Assembly: GCF_000426245.1 (NCBI RefSeq)
Contig: NZ_AUEZ01000036.1
Coordinates: 1-64,000, forward strand
Reading direction: 5' to 3'
Origin: Bradyrhizobium sp. Ai1a-2
GTDB lineage: Bacteria; Pseudomonadota; Alphaproteobacteria; Rhizobiales; Xanthobacteraceae
Length of the DNA: 64,000 bases
In this document: positions 24,394-33,312 of the stretch, in pieces
Position numbering within the stretch: the first letter of the stretch is position 1
Layout: the number at the start of each line of letters is the position of its first letter
Translations under genes and position numbers: made by a program
Notes under the pieces: generated by a model
Seen by the model: only the letters and a program-made list of their open reading frames with translations
Told to the model about the DNA's origin: nothing
The model's database searches: none

Positions 24394-24792
24394 ATGAAGC
24401 AGCCGTTCGAAACCGAATCAGCTACCGCCGCGACAGCGAACGCCTCGGAGACGACCAAGCCGGGAGGGGCCGCCTTCGGGAAATTGGCCGATCTCGCTGC
24501 GCGCGCGGCGGAGGAAACCAGCCGACTTACGAACCTTGAGCCGATCCTGCGCATTCCGGTCACCGTCCAGGTTCTTCTTGGCTCAGCGACGATGCCGGTC
24601 GCCGATCTGATGAAGCTCGGGCGAGGCGCCGTCATTCCGCTTGACCATCGCGTTGGTGAACCGGTGGAGGTGGTTGTCAACGGCCGCATCGTGGCGCGCG
24701 GTGCGGTTGTCGTCGTGGAAGATGAGAACTCGCGATTCGGCGTGTCGCTCACCGAAATCGTCGGAGGATCCCCAGGCGATGTAGAGGCCTAA
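24394..24792 (+). CDS. fliN: Flagellar motor switch protein FliN
   Basis: A 132-residue C-ring protein whose last 80 residues form a SPOA domain (LRIPVTVQVLLGSATMPVADLMKLGRGAVIPLD...VVVNGRIVARGAVVVVEDENSRFGVSLTEIV). The first 50 residues are Ala/Thr/Glu-rich and probably disordered. I chose ATG 24394; the frame also opens at TTG 24346, which would add 16 residues, and neither start has a strong Shine-Dalgarno. fliG follows after 11 bp. Confidence 0.92.
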   Translation: MKQPFETESATAATANASETTKPGGAAFGKLADLAARAAEETSRLTNLEPILRIPVTVQVLLGSATMPVADLMKLGRGAVIPLDHRVGEPVEVVVNGRIVARGAVVVVEDENSRFGVSLTEIVGGSPGDVEA

Positions 24793-24803
24793 GGGATCAG
24801 CGG

Positions 24804-25838
24804 ATGGCGTTCAATGCACCTGCAAAGCGTGGCACCGAAGCCAGGCCGTTGCGCGGGACCGAGAAGGTCGCCGCGCTTCTCCTGGCCATGGGCCGGGAGC
24901 TTTCCGGCGGCGTTCTAAGGGAATTCGATCCGGAAGAGATCAGGCTCGTCACGCGCGCAGCGGCGGAATTGAAACCTATTTCGGGTAACGAGCTTGAGGA
25001 GATCATCGAGGAGTTCGCCCAGCACTTCACGAGCGGGCCTAACATCTTCGGAACGGTTGGCGAACTGGAGAAACTGCTGACCGGCGTTCTTCCGCCCGAA
25101 CAGGTCACGGACATCATCTCGGAGGTGCTCGGCAACAAGACCAAGTCGGTGTGGGAGCGGATCTCTTCCGTGTCCGAAAGCCTGCTGGCCAACTATCTGC
25201 TCAAGGAGCATCCGCAAACGGCCGCGTTGATCCTTTCCAGGGTGAAGCCGGCCTGTGCCGCAAGAGTGATGAGCCTGATGCCGGCGGACCTGCGGCATGG
25301 CCTGATGCGTCGCATGCTGAGCCTGAAACCCGTTGTCGAGGAGGCAATGGGGATCATCGAGAAGACCATGCACGAAGACTTCATGATCAATTTCGCGCGC
25401 AACCTCGCATCCGACACCTATCCCCGCATGGCCGACATCATCAACAAGATGGAGCGGACGCAGATGGAGGAATCGCTGAAGAACCTTTCGGAATCGCGAC
25501 CGAAGTCGGCGGAGATACTGAAGGGGATGCTGTTCACGTTCGACGATATCGTCAACCTCACCGCCAAGGCGCGTATGGTGATCTTCGATCAGGTTCCGAC
25601 CGATCGCGTGGTGACGGCGCTGAAGGGAACCGATTCGAGCTTTCGCGAACTCATCCTGTCGTCGCTGGCGTCGCGGACACGCCGGCTGGTCGAGCACGAG
25701 CTTGCGAACGGCATCCCTTCGAACCAGCGCGAAATCCTGGAGGCGCGACGCGCGATCACGGACCTCGCGCTCGACATGGCCGGGCGAGGCGAGATCGAGC
25801 TCAACCCGGACCAGGAAGATCAGCCCGTATTCACCTAA
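24804..25838 (+). CDS. fliG: Flagellar motor switch protein FliG
   Basis: A 344-residue rotor protein joining the MS ring (FliF) to the stators. The N-terminal domain starts RGTEKVAALLLAMG. The middle domain has the EHPQ motif (LLKEHPQTAALILSRV, about residue 137). The C-terminal torque domain contains FTFDDIVNLTAKARMVIFDQVPTDRVVTALKG, with charged residues expected to face MotA. Length is typical. It sits in the operon between fliN and flhB. Confidence 0.96.
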   Translation: MAFNAPAKRGTEARPLRGTEKVAALLLAMGRELSGGVLREFDPEEIRLVTRAAAELKPISGNELEEIIEEFAQHFTSGPNIFGTVGELEKLLTGVLPPEQVTDIISEVLGNKTKSVWERISSVSESLLANYLLKEHPQTAALILSRVKPACAARVMSLMPADLRHGLMRRMLSLKPVVEEAMGIIEKTMHEDFMINFARNLASDTYPRMADIINKMERTQMEESLKNLSESRPKSAEILKGMLFTFDDIVNLTAKARMVIFDQVPTDRVVTALKGTDSSFRELILSSLASRTRRLVEHELANGIPSNQREILEARRAITDLALDMAGRGEIELNPDQEDQPVFT

Positions 25839-25850
25839 AGACGAGCCGTC

Positions 25851-26927
25851 ATGGCCGAGGGACCCGACAAGGAAAGCAAGACCGAAGAGCCGACGGAAAA
25901 GAAGATAAGAGACTCCGTCGAGAAGGGAAAGATTCCGGTCTCACGCGAAGCCTCGGTCTTTTCGTCCATGATCGCGCTTCTCATCATCCTGAGCTTCCTT
26001 ACGATCGACAGTGTCCGGAACCTAGCGTCGACGCTGAGCCGGTTGATCGATGATCCCTCCGGGATTCGCATCCGTAACGGTGCGGATGCGTTGGAATTCA
26101 TGGTCGTCATCGCCGGCAGTTCGGCCGCCCTGTTGCTTCCGATCGTGATCGTCCTGGCTATAGCCGGGTTGGCGGCTTCGTTTCTGCAGAATGCTCCGCG
26201 CCTGGTGTTTGAGAGGATCAAGCCCGATAGCTCACGTATTTCGATTTCTCAGGGATGGGAAAGAATATTCGGCGGTCAGGGGCGCATCGAGTTCCTGAAG
26301 GCCGCCTTTAAGTTTTTTGCCGTAGGCATTGTCGTGACCATCGTATTGCGGGCCGAGGAGGCTGTGGCCGTGAATTCTTTGTTTAGCGATCCGACCGGCG
26401 TTCCGGAACTTATTTTGACGACTGCGATGCGGCTCGTATCGGCGATCAGCATTGCCACTATCGTGCTGGTGGCGCTTGATCTCGTCTGGGCCCGATTCCA
26501 TTGGCGGCGGGAGCTGCGCATGACGCGCCAGGAACTCAAGGACGAATTCAAGCAGGCGGAGGGTGATCCTCTGGTCAAGTCGCGGTTGAGGTCGTTGGCA
26601 CGCGACCGGGCGCGAAAGTCCATGCTGGCGGCAGTCCCGCGCGCAACGTTGGTCGTGGCCAATCCGACGCACTATGCGATCGCGCTGAAATATCGACATG
26701 GCGAAGATGAAGCTCCCACCGTGCTTGCGAAGGGGCAGGATCTTATCGCTCTCAAGATCAGGGAAATTGCCGAGCAGAACAATGTGCCGGTCGTGGAGGA
26801 CAAGATGCTTGCGAGATCCATGTACGGTGCCGTCCAGATCGACCAGGTGATTCCGCAAGAGTTCTTTCGCCCGGTGGCCGAGATCATCTATTTCCTGCAT
26901 TCGCGCAAGCAGAAGGCGGGCGCGTGA
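25851..26927 (+). CDS. flhB: Flagellar export gate protein FlhB
   Basis: A 358-residue export-gate protein with four hydrophobic segments (about residues 33-55, 83-113, 150-170 and 186-212) and a cytoplasmic domain. The autocleavage motif NPTH is at residues 271-274, preceded by LVVA and followed by YAIALKY, as in active FlhB. The N-terminus is charged (ESKTEEPTEKKIRDSVEKGKI), the usual FlhB leader. It is the last gene of the motA operon, with 92 bp before flgB. Confidence 0.96.
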   Translation: MAEGPDKESKTEEPTEKKIRDSVEKGKIPVSREASVFSSMIALLIILSFLTIDSVRNLASTLSRLIDDPSGIRIRNGADALEFMVVIAGSSAALLLPIVIVLAIAGLAASFLQNAPRLVFERIKPDSSRISISQGWERIFGGQGRIEFLKAAFKFFAVGIVVTIVLRAEEAVAVNSLFSDPTGVPELILTTAMRLVSAISIATIVLVALDLVWARFHWRRELRMTRQELKDEFKQAEGDPLVKSRLRSLARDRARKSMLAAVPRATLVVANPTHYAIALKYRHGEDEAPTVLAKGQDLIALKIREIAEQNNVPVVEDKMLARSMYGAVQIDQVIPQEFFRPVAEIIYFLHSRKQKAGA

Positions 26928-26961
26928 AAACGCTCCGCATCGACGGCGGAAATCTCACCAG

Positions 26962-26975
26962 CCTCGGACAAGTTT
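26962..26975 (+). promoter_or_regulatory. Shared 14-base motif upstream of flgB operon
   Basis: CCTCGGACAAGTTT lies 44 bases before the flgB start. The fliF operon has CCTCGGACAAGCTT 40 bases before its start, a 13 of 14 match at the same position. It is probably a promoter element or a site for the flagellar regulator LafR; which one cannot be read from sequence. Confidence 0.5.
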
Positions 26976-27019
26976 GGGTTCGTATACGGTCGTCATAGGA
27001 TGACTGTGACGAGGACCTT

Positions 27020-27397
27020 GTGGGACCCGTTTATCTCTTCGATCTTGCCTCTTCTCAGGCTCGCTGGCTGTCGCTCCGACAGGCCACGATTTCGTCGAAC
27101 GTGGCCAACGCGAATACGCCCGGCTACCGAGCACAGGATATCGAGCCGTTCGACAAGATACTCGACACCAAAGTCGTACCGCTCGCAGTCACATCGCCGA
27201 AACATATGACCACCGGCTCGCTCGTGCGCCCGCAGGGCACGCGCAAGGAGAACAGCTGGGAAATCGTTCACTCCGGAAACTCGGTGAGCCTCGAGCAGGA
27301 AATGCTCAAGGCGGGCGATATCAACAAGGACTATTCGTTGAATGTCGCAATCGTCAAATCGTTTCACCGCATGTTCATGACCGGTGCGAAGAGCTAA
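27020..27397 (+). CDS. flgB: Flagellar rod protein FlgB
   Basis: A 125-residue proximal-rod protein. The N-terminal rod motif is LASSQARWLSLRQATISSNVANANTPGYRA, and the C-terminus (LEQEMLKAGDINKDYSLNVAIVKSFHRMF) is the matching helix. It uses a GTG start with GAGGA four bases upstream. It is the first gene of a ten-gene operon ending with fliP, and the shared 14-base motif precedes it. Confidence 0.95.
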   Translation: MGPVYLFDLASSQARWLSLRQATISSNVANANTPGYRAQDIEPFDKILDTKVVPLAVTSPKHMTTGSLVRPQGTRKENSWEIVHSGNSVSLEQEMLKAGDINKDYSLNVAIVKSFHRMFMTGAKS

Positions 27398-27408
27398 CGC
27401 GAGGGTTG

Positions 27409-27828
27409 ATGATCGATCCGCTGCAGGCATCCGTTCAAATCGCCAGTTCAGGACTTGAGGCGCAGTCGACCAGGATGCGCGTCGTGTCCGAGAACATGGC
27501 GAACGCAAACTCCACGGGGCGTACACCCGGTGCCGAACCCTACCGGCGCAAGACGACGACGTTCTCGGCGGAGGTCGATCGCGCGGCGGGTGTGCGGGTC
27601 GTGAAGATCAAGGACATCGGCGTCGATCGTGCTCCGTTTCGGGTCGACTACGAGCCGACTCATCCGGCAGCCGGTTCGGACGGTTATGTCAAGTTGCCGA
27701 ACGTGAACATGCTGATCGAAATGGCCGACATGCGGGAAACCAATCGGTCGTATGAAGCCAATCTGCAGGTGATCAAGCAAGCACGGTCGATGGTTGCGAT
27801 GGCGATCGATTTGTTGAAGGGGGCATGA
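27409..27828 (+). CDS. flgC: Flagellar rod protein FlgC
   Basis: A 139-residue proximal-rod protein. The N-terminus is MIDPLQASVQIASSGLEAQSTRMRVVSENMANANSTG and the C-terminus has VNMLIEMADMRETNRSYEANLQVIKQARSM, both family signatures. ATG 27409 is chosen over TTG 27406; GAGG at 27401-27404 serves it. It lies 11 bp after flgB and ends just before fliE. Confidence 0.96.
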   Translation: MIDPLQASVQIASSGLEAQSTRMRVVSENMANANSTGRTPGAEPYRRKTTTFSAEVDRAAGVRVVKIKDIGVDRAPFRVDYEPTHPAAGSDGYVKLPNVNMLIEMADMRETNRSYEANLQVIKQARSMVAMAIDLLKGA

Positions 27829-27831
27829 TCG

Positions 27832-28155
27832 ATGATGATGGAAGCGGTTTCGTCCATTCTGAAGGACGCTGCTGGCGTCGTTCAATCAAGCAGTGTTGCG
27901 GCGTCCGCGCCGGCCGCAACGCGGACGGCTCAACCCGCGCTCGGTTTCGACGGGGTCCTGGAGCAGGTTGCCGCCGATGCCGTCGGCAGCCTCAAGAACG
28001 GAGAGGCGGCGTCGGTCTCCTATATCCACGGCAAGGTGTCGGCCCAGAGCGTGGTGGAGGCCGTCATGTCCGCCGAGCAGACGCTGCAGATGGCGGTCGC
28101 CGTGCGCGACAAGGTCGTGCAGGCGTATCAAGAAGTCAGTCGAATGGCGATCTGA
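27832..28155 (+). CDS. fliE: Flagellar hook-basal body protein FliE
   Basis: A 107-residue MS ring-rod junction protein. Its C-terminal half carries the FliE pattern: EAASVSYIHGKVSAQSVVEAVMSAEQTLQMAVAVRDKVVQAYQEVSRMAI. Three consecutive ATG codons (27832, 27835, 27838) make the exact start uncertain by two residues. It lies between flgC and flgG with almost no spacer. Confidence 0.95.
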   Translation: MMMEAVSSILKDAAGVVQSSSVAASAPAATRTAQPALGFDGVLEQVAADAVGSLKNGEAASVSYIHGKVSAQSVVEAVMSAEQTLQMAVAVRDKVVQAYQEVSRMAI

Positions 28156-28164
28156 GGGATAGCA

Positions 28165-28953
28165 ATGAGAGCGCTTGCCATCGCGGCGACCGGAATGAGC
28201 GCACAGCAGCTCAACGTCGAGGTCATCGCCAACAATATCGCGAACATCAACACGACGTCGTATAAGCGTGCGCGGGCTGAGTTCACCGACCTGTTCTATC
28301 AGGTCGACCGCATGCAGGGCGTTCCGAACCGCGCCGGCGAAGCCGCGGTCCCCGAAGGGGCCAAGCTGGGGCTGGGCGTTCGGTCGGTGGCCGTGCGAAA
28401 GCTGCATTTGCAGGGGTCGCTGGCGCAAACCGGCAATACTTTCGATCTCGCCGTCAACGGCAGAGGCTGGTTCCAGGTCGTGGGACCGAATGGCGAAACG
28501 CTCTACACCCGTGCCGGGTCCTTCAATACCAACGCGGACGGACAGTTGGTGACGGCGGACGGCTACACCGTCGATCCCGCGATCATCGTTCCGCAAGGGA
28601 CGGTCGATGTCACGGTGAATGAATCGGGCCAGATGTTCGCGAAGCTCGACACCGAAATCGCGCCGCGCCAGATCGGCCAGCTCAATCTTGCCAACTTCGC
28701 CAACGAGGCGGGCCTCGATCCGCTTGGCGGCAATCTCTACAAGGAGACGCTGGCGTCCGGCGTTCCGGTCGTCGGCGTTCCCGGCGATCCCGGCTTCGGC
28801 AAGATCCATCAGCACTATCTGGAAAGTTCGAACGTCGATCCGGTCAAGGAGATCACTGAATTGATCTCCGCGCAGCGGTCTTACGAAATGAACTCGAAGG
28901 TGATCCAGGCGGCAGACGAGATGGCGTCGACGGTCTCCAAAGGTCTTCGATAG
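28165..28953 (+). CDS. flgG: Flagellar distal-rod protein FlgG
   Basis: A 262-residue distal-rod protein of normal length. It begins MRALAIAATGMSAQQLNVEVIANNIANINTTSYK and ends ESSNVDPVKEITELISAQRSYEMNSKVIQAADEM, the paired coiled-coil ends of rod proteins. The middle has DLAVNGRGWFQV and YTRAGSFNTNADGQLVTADGY. GAGGGAT upstream is a good ribosome site. Followed by flgA after 21 bp. Confidence 0.97.
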   Translation: MRALAIAATGMSAQQLNVEVIANNIANINTTSYKRARAEFTDLFYQVDRMQGVPNRAGEAAVPEGAKLGLGVRSVAVRKLHLQGSLAQTGNTFDLAVNGRGWFQVVGPNGETLYTRAGSFNTNADGQLVTADGYTVDPAIIVPQGTVDVTVNESGQMFAKLDTEIAPRQIGQLNLANFANEAGLDPLGGNLYKETLASGVPVVGVPGDPGFGKIHQHYLESSNVDPVKEITELISAQRSYEMNSKVIQAADEMASTVSKGLR

Positions 28954-28974
28954 GATTGCAAACGGAGAAGCGTC

Positions 28975-29454
28975 TTGAAGCTCGTCCAGTCTGCGCTGGT
29001 CCGCATGATCGCAGCGCTCGCGCTCGTTGCAAGCGGCGCGCACAGTGGCGCGATCGCCGAGGAGTCGATGCGCTTTCCCGTGCCGGCAACGGTGATCTAT
29101 CCGGGCGATATGATCAAGGACGAGTTGATCATCGATCGTGCCTTCGCGCCGAACATGCCCGGCGCAGCGGCCTTTGTCGCTGACCGGGCATCGCTCGTCG
29201 GCCGCGTCGCGAGAAGGACGCTGGTGTCGGGCCAACCTATTCCGATCAATGCCCTCGAAGAGCAGAAACTTGTGGCGCGAGGCAACGTCGTCAAGGTGAT
29301 TGTCGAGGATGGATCGCTTTCCATCGTCACCTACGCCTCGTCGCTGCAATCAGGTAGTCCGGGCGCCATGATCCAGCTTCGCAACCTCGATACGGGCGTG
29401 ATCATCAGGGGCGTCGTCCAGCCGGACGGATCGGTGCGGATTCAAAACGGATGA
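28975..29454 (+). CDS. flgA: P-ring assembly chaperone FlgA
   Basis: A 159-residue periplasmic protein with a signal peptide (MKLVQSALVRMIAALALVASGAHSGA) and a SAF-type domain (VIYPGDMIKDELIIDR, VGRVARRTLVSGQPIPINAL, LVARGNVVKVIVEDG), ending in the family-typical IQLRNLDTGVIIRGVV. It helps FlgI assemble the P ring. The start is TTG at 28975, with GGAG seven bases upstream. The stop overlaps the flgI start (ATGA). Confidence 0.93.
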   Translation: MKLVQSALVRMIAALALVASGAHSGAIAEESMRFPVPATVIYPGDMIKDELIIDRAFAPNMPGAAAFVADRASLVGRVARRTLVSGQPIPINALEEQKLVARGNVVKVIVEDGSLSIVTYASSLQSGSPGAMIQLRNLDTGVIIRGVVQPDGSVRIQNG

Positions 29455-30551
29455 TGCTGCGACTTCTATCATTCATTGTCCTGCTCCTCTCCTCCACCGT
29501 CGCCGATGCGGCGGTGCGGATCAAGGATATCGCCAACCTCAAGGGTGTGCGGGAAAACCAGCTTATCGGTTACGGCCTGGTGATCGGTCTCAAAGGGACC
29601 GGTGATACTTTGCGCAACGCACCTTTCACCGAGCAGTCGCTGCAATCGATGCTCGATAACATGGGGATCAACATTCGGGGAACGTTGCTGCGGACGCGGA
29701 ACGTCGCTGCTGTCGTGGTGACGGCCGATCTGCCGCCGTACGCTGCCGGTGGTTCGCGCATGGATGTCGCCCTGTCGTCGCTCGGCGATTCCTCTTCGCT
29801 TTTGGGAGGCACTCTCCTCATGACCCAGCTCCGTGGCGCCGACGGTGAGGTCTATGCCGTGGCCCAGGGTGCCGTTGCGGTTGGCGGATATTCGGTCGAA
29901 GGCGCCGCGCAGACCGTCAGTCAGGGCGTTCCAACGTCAGGCCGCATTCCAAACGGCGCGCTGATCGAGCGCGAGGTGCAGGGTAAATTCTACGAGATGG
30001 AATCGCTCATTCTCGAGCTGAAAAATCCGGATTTCGTCACTGCGACGCGAATCATTGACGCCATCAACCACTACGGTCAGGGGCGGTATCGCGCCAGCAT
30101 GGCCTTTGAGCGCGACTACCGGTCGATCATATTGTCCCGGCCGCGCACGGTTGCCCCGGTTCGCTTCATCGCCGAGATCGGCGAACTGCTGGTCGAGCCT
30201 GACACGCCGGCGCGTGTCGTCATCGACGAGCGGACCGGCACCGTCGTGATCGGTCGCAACGTCCAGGTTTCGACCGTTGCCGTCACACACGGCAATCTCT
30301 CGGTTCGGATCACCGAGATGCCGATCGTTTCCCAGCCCGCGCCATTCTCGCGCGGCGAAACGGTCGTGACGCCGCAAACCTTCATCGAAGCGGGCGAGCC
30401 CGGTGCGCAGGTCGCGATCTTGCGTGGAACGGACTTGCAGCGTCTTGTGCGCGGCTTGAACCAGATCGGGTTGAAGCCGCAGGGCATCATCGCGATCCTG
30501 CAAGCGATCAAGGCAGCGGGCGCGCTGCAGGCCGATCTTGTCATCCAGTAG
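29451..30551 (+). CDS. flgI: Flagellar P-ring protein FlgI
   Basis: A 366-residue periplasmic P-ring subunit with a signal peptide (LLSFIVLLLSSTVADA) and the family start VRIKDIANLKGVRENQLIGYGLVIGLKGTGD. The C-terminus LRGTDLQRLVRGLNQIGLKPQGIIAILQAIKAAGALQADL is also highly conserved. Length is normal. It overlaps flgA by 4 bp. The motE gene follows. Confidence 0.97.
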   Translation: MMLRLLSFIVLLLSSTVADAAVRIKDIANLKGVRENQLIGYGLVIGLKGTGDTLRNAPFTEQSLQSMLDNMGINIRGTLLRTRNVAAVVVTADLPPYAAGGSRMDVALSSLGDSSSLLGGTLLMTQLRGADGEVYAVAQGAVAVGGYSVEGAAQTVSQGVPTSGRIPNGALIEREVQGKFYEMESLILELKNPDFVTATRIIDAINHYGQGRYRASMAFERDYRSIILSRPRTVAPVRFIAEIGELLVEPDTPARVVIDERTGTVVIGRNVQVSTVAVTHGNLSVRITEMPIVSQPAPFSRGETVVTPQTFIEAGEPGAQVAILRGTDLQRLVRGLNQIGLKPQGIIAILQAIKAAGALQADLVIQ

Positions 30552-30618
30552 AAGGTCGCGTCAGCGTCGCACAAGCTTGAACGTGCAACGCTTCGGACAG
30601 ATGCCGTGCGGAGAGCGG

Positions 30619-31302
30619 ATGGTGAGGCTCGCGACGTTGCTGGGAAGAAGTATGCTCCTTGCGGGGTATCTTGCGCTCTCCGCGCAGGCGTCGGCATCGG
30701 CGCAGCCTGAGCAGAAACCGTCGAAACCGCTGAACCTGGCCACCTTTGCCAAGACGTCGCGCGTGCCGCCGTCCCGCCCTGTTGCCAAGCTGGAGGCGCC
30801 GCCCGGCAATCCCCAGCCCGAGCTGCCGCTGACGACTGCGACCGTTGCAAGGAGTGCCGCGTCGCCATCGGCGCCCGCAGAGCCGACAGATCAGCGTGGA
30901 TCCGACGCCACCGATTTCTGCAAGAACATCACGGATGCAGCGCTGGATGCGCGCGTGGCGTGGCAGCAAAAGCAGCTCGAAGCGTCCGAGGCCAAGCTTC
31001 GGGAGCGGATCGTGGAGCTGGAGGCGAAGCGCGCCGAGTACGAGAAATGGTTGAAGCTGCGCGAAGACTTCCTGAAGAAGGCGGAAGACAACGTCGTCGA
31101 GATCTACTCCGGCATGAACCCGGATGCTGCCGCACAGCAGATCGCGAGCATGGCGGATGAAACCGCGGCCGCCGTGCTCGCCAAGCTTCGGGTGCGGACC
31201 GCAAGCGCGATCCTGAACGAGATGGAGCCCGGGCGTGCGGCCCACCTCGCCGATACCCTGGCGGGCATGCGGCGCCCCGACGACGGGAAGACGAACAAAT
31301 GA
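30619..31302 (+). CDS. motE: MotE-type motility chaperone
   Basis: A 227-residue exported protein. A signal peptide (MVRLATLLGRSMLLAGYLALSAQASA) is followed by a Pro/Ala-rich linker and a strong coiled coil (QQKQLEASEAKLRERIVELEAKRAEYEKWLKLREDFLKKAEDN). The C-terminus has a MgtE-N-like helical repeat (IYSGMNPDAAAQQIASMADETAAAVLAKLRVRTASAILNEM). In Sinorhizobium meliloti MotE is a periplasmic chaperone that stabilises MotC, and motC is present here too. The frame opens at TTG 30538 inside flgI, but ATG 30619 has GGAG five bases upstream and starts at the signal peptide. It overlaps flgH by 4 bp. Confidence 0.9.
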   Translation: MVRLATLLGRSMLLAGYLALSAQASASAQPEQKPSKPLNLATFAKTSRVPPSRPVAKLEAPPGNPQPELPLTTATVARSAASPSAPAEPTDQRGSDATDFCKNITDAALDARVAWQQKQLEASEAKLRERIVELEAKRAEYEKWLKLREDFLKKAEDNVVEIYSGMNPDAAAQQIASMADETAAAVLAKLRVRTASAILNEMEPGRAAHLADTLAGMRRPDDGKTNK

Positions 31303-32000
31303 AGGTTCTTCGCTTACTCTCTCTGCTTCCGGTTCTCGCTCTGGGGGGCTGCATGAACAGTCTCGCCGAGCTCAACCAGGCGCCTTATTTGTCGCCGATC
31401 GGCCAGGGCCTGCACGCAGAAGCGCGCGCGGTTCCCGTCGAGGCGCGCAGCCGATACGCCGCAGGCTACCAATCGCTGTGGGATGAGCGGAGGGATCTTT
31501 ACCGCGATCCGCGCGCGGCGCGCATCGGTGATCTCATCACCGTCACCATCTCCATGAACGACAAGGCGACCCTCGACAACAAGACCGACCGGTCGCGGGA
31601 TTCGCAGACGAAATTCAGCGCCGACTACCTCGTCGACATGTTTGGCTGGACGCCCAAGGGACAGGCCAATGGCAACGTCAACTCGCAAACCTCGACCAAG
31701 GGAGAGGGCAAGATCGACCGCACCGAAGAGGTGAAGTTCTCGGTCGGGGCAGTCGTGGTCGACGTGCTCCCGAACGGGAATCTGCTGGTCAGCGGATCGC
31801 AGGAAGTGCGCGTCAATTACGAACTGCGCATTCTGAACGTGGCCGGTATCGTCCGGCCACGGGACATCGGCCGCAACAACACCATTGCCTACGACAAGAT
31901 CGGAGAGGCGCGAATCTCCTATGGTGGCCGTGGCCGGCTCATGGAGGTGCAGCAGCCAGCGTGGGGGCATCAGATCTACGACCAGGTCGGGCCGTTCTAG
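31299..32000 (+). CDS. flgH: Flagellar L-ring lipoprotein FlgH
   Basis: A 233-residue outer-membrane L-ring subunit. It has a lipoprotein signal with lipobox LGGC (Cys 18). Family segments include SLWDERRDLYRDPRAARIGDLITVTI, DVLPNGNLLVSGSQEVRVNYELRILNVAGIVRPRDIG and a C-terminus ISYGGRGRLMEVQQPAWGHQIYDQVGPF. It overlaps motE by 4 bp and is followed by fliL after 38 bp. Confidence 0.96.
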   Translation: MKVLRLLSLLPVLALGGCMNSLAELNQAPYLSPIGQGLHAEARAVPVEARSRYAAGYQSLWDERRDLYRDPRAARIGDLITVTISMNDKATLDNKTDRSRDSQTKFSADYLVDMFGWTPKGQANGNVNSQTSTKGEGKIDRTEEVKFSVGAVVVDVLPNGNLLVSGSQEVRVNYELRILNVAGIVRPRDIGRNNTIAYDKIGEARISYGGRGRLMEVQQPAWGHQIYDQVGPF

Positions 32001-32038
32001 CCAGAAGCGGCGAAGCTCGTCGGGCAGCGGAGCGGGAC

Positions 32039-32494
32039 ATGGGAAACGTGATGCAATGGTTGGCCGCGTTGTTGCTGCTTGCGGTGCTGTCCGCCGGGGC
32101 GGGCGGTCTTGCCAGCCTGTATCTCCTCTCGGCCGGGCAGCGGATCGCGGATAGCCAGAAGGAACCTGCGGAGCGGCCGGTCGCCACCGCATTCGGTCAA
32201 ACGGCGCGGCTGCGGAAGATTTCGCCGGTTGTGACCAACCTCGCCGCGCCGGCCGGCGCCTGGATTCGCGTGGAGGGATCGGTGGTCACCGATCAGATGA
32301 ACGAGGAGGAGGCGAGCCTTCTCACTGCCCGGCTGGGCGAAGACATCGTGTCCTATCTGCGAACGATCTCGGCGACACAGATCGAGGGTGCGCGCGGGCT
32401 GCAATATCTTCGCGAGGATCTCAACGAGCGGGCGGCGATCCGTTCGGGCGGAAAGGTGCGCGAACTGATCATCGAAACACTGGTCGTCCAATGA
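32039..32494 (+). CDS. fliL: Flagellar basal-body-associated protein FliL
   Basis: A 151-residue single-pass membrane protein. It has one helix (WLAALLLLAVLSAGAGGLASLYLL) and a periplasmic stomatin-like domain (AWIRVEGSVVTDQMNEEEASLLTARLGEDIVSYLRTISATQIEG). FliL supports the stator. The ATG at 32039 (GGAGCGGG just before) is preferred over an earlier frame opening inside flgH, because it starts right at the membrane segment. It overlaps fliP by 4 bp. Confidence 0.9.
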   Translation: MGNVMQWLAALLLLAVLSAGAGGLASLYLLSAGQRIADSQKEPAERPVATAFGQTARLRKISPVVTNLAAPAGAWIRVEGSVVTDQMNEEEASLLTARLGEDIVSYLRTISATQIEGARGLQYLREDLNERAAIRSGGKVRELIIETLVVQ

Positions 32495-33225
32495 AGCGCT
32501 TTTGCCTTGTCCTGCTGCTGGCCCTTCTCCCCACTGCGGCGGTGGCCCAGATCCCGGATCTGTCCACGCTGATCCCGCCCGGCGGCGGAAGCGCCAGTGG
32601 CCGGATCGTCCAGCTCGTGGCGCTGCTCACGGTATTGTCGCTGGCTCCCGGACTTCTGATCATGGTGACGAGTTTCACGAGGTTCGTGGTCGCGCTTTCA
32701 TTCCTGCGCGCGGGACTTGGATTGCAGACAACGCCGGCAAATATCGTCATGATCAGCCTTGCGCTCTTCATGACGTTCTATGTCATGGCCCCGACTTTTG
32801 ACCGCGCTTGGCAGAACGGCATCCAGCCGTTGATGCAGAACGAGATTTCGGAGCAGGAAGCCTATTCACGTGTGACGGATCCGTTTCGCGAGTTCATGCT
32901 GGCGCACGTCCGCGAGAAGGACTTGCAAAGCTTTGAAAGCCTGGCCGCCGAGGGCTTCAAGACGCGGCCCGACGGTCAGCGCATCGACCTCCGCGTGATC
33001 ATACCTGCCTTCATGATCTCCGAGCTGCGAAGGGCCTTCGAGATTGGCTTCCTGGTCATCATGCCGTTTCTCGTGATCGATATGGTTGTCGCCACGCTCA
33101 CGATGTCCATGGGCATGATGATGATGCCGCCGACCGTGTTCGCGCTTCCGTTCAAGGTGCTGTTCTTCGTGCTGATCGATGGCTGGAATCTTCTCGTCAT
33201 CGGCCTGGTACGATCATTTCAGTAG
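32491..33225 (+). CDS. fliP: Flagellar export gate protein FliP
   Basis: A 244-residue export-gate membrane protein with a cleavable signal (LVLLLALLPTAAVA) and four hydrophobic segments. Signature segments are LLIMVTSFTRFVVALSFLRAGLGLQTTPANIVMISLALFMTFYVMAP and, near the end, IPAFMISELRRAFEIGFLVIMPFLVIDMVVATLTMSMGMMMMPP. It is the last gene of the flgB operon. The flagellin gene follows after a 197-bp leader region. Confidence 0.96.
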   Translation: MKRFCLVLLLALLPTAAVAQIPDLSTLIPPGGGSASGRIVQLVALLTVLSLAPGLLIMVTSFTRFVVALSFLRAGLGLQTTPANIVMISLALFMTFYVMAPTFDRAWQNGIQPLMQNEISEQEAYSRVTDPFREFMLAHVREKDLQSFESLAAEGFKTRPDGQRIDLRVIIPAFMISELRRAFEIGFLVIMPFLVIDMVVATLTMSMGMMMMPPTVFALPFKVLFFVLIDGWNLLVIGLVRSFQ

Positions 33226-33312
33226 CAGCGGGGCACCTTGGACGGCATCCAGATCGCAAATCTTCGAGCTGATGTTCAGCTTTGGGTAAGGTTCGGATGC
33301 TAGGATGAATGA

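Noticed and set aside
27886..29349. A 487-codon - strand open frame across fliE, flgG and flgA
   Set aside because: It covers three certain flagellar genes on the other strand and encodes an Arg/His/Asp-rich sequence without any domain.
33226..33312. Sigma-54 (-24/-12) promoter before flagellin
   Set aside because: GGCACCTTGG near 33235 looks superficially similar, but the TGGCAC-N5-TTGC spacing is not met.
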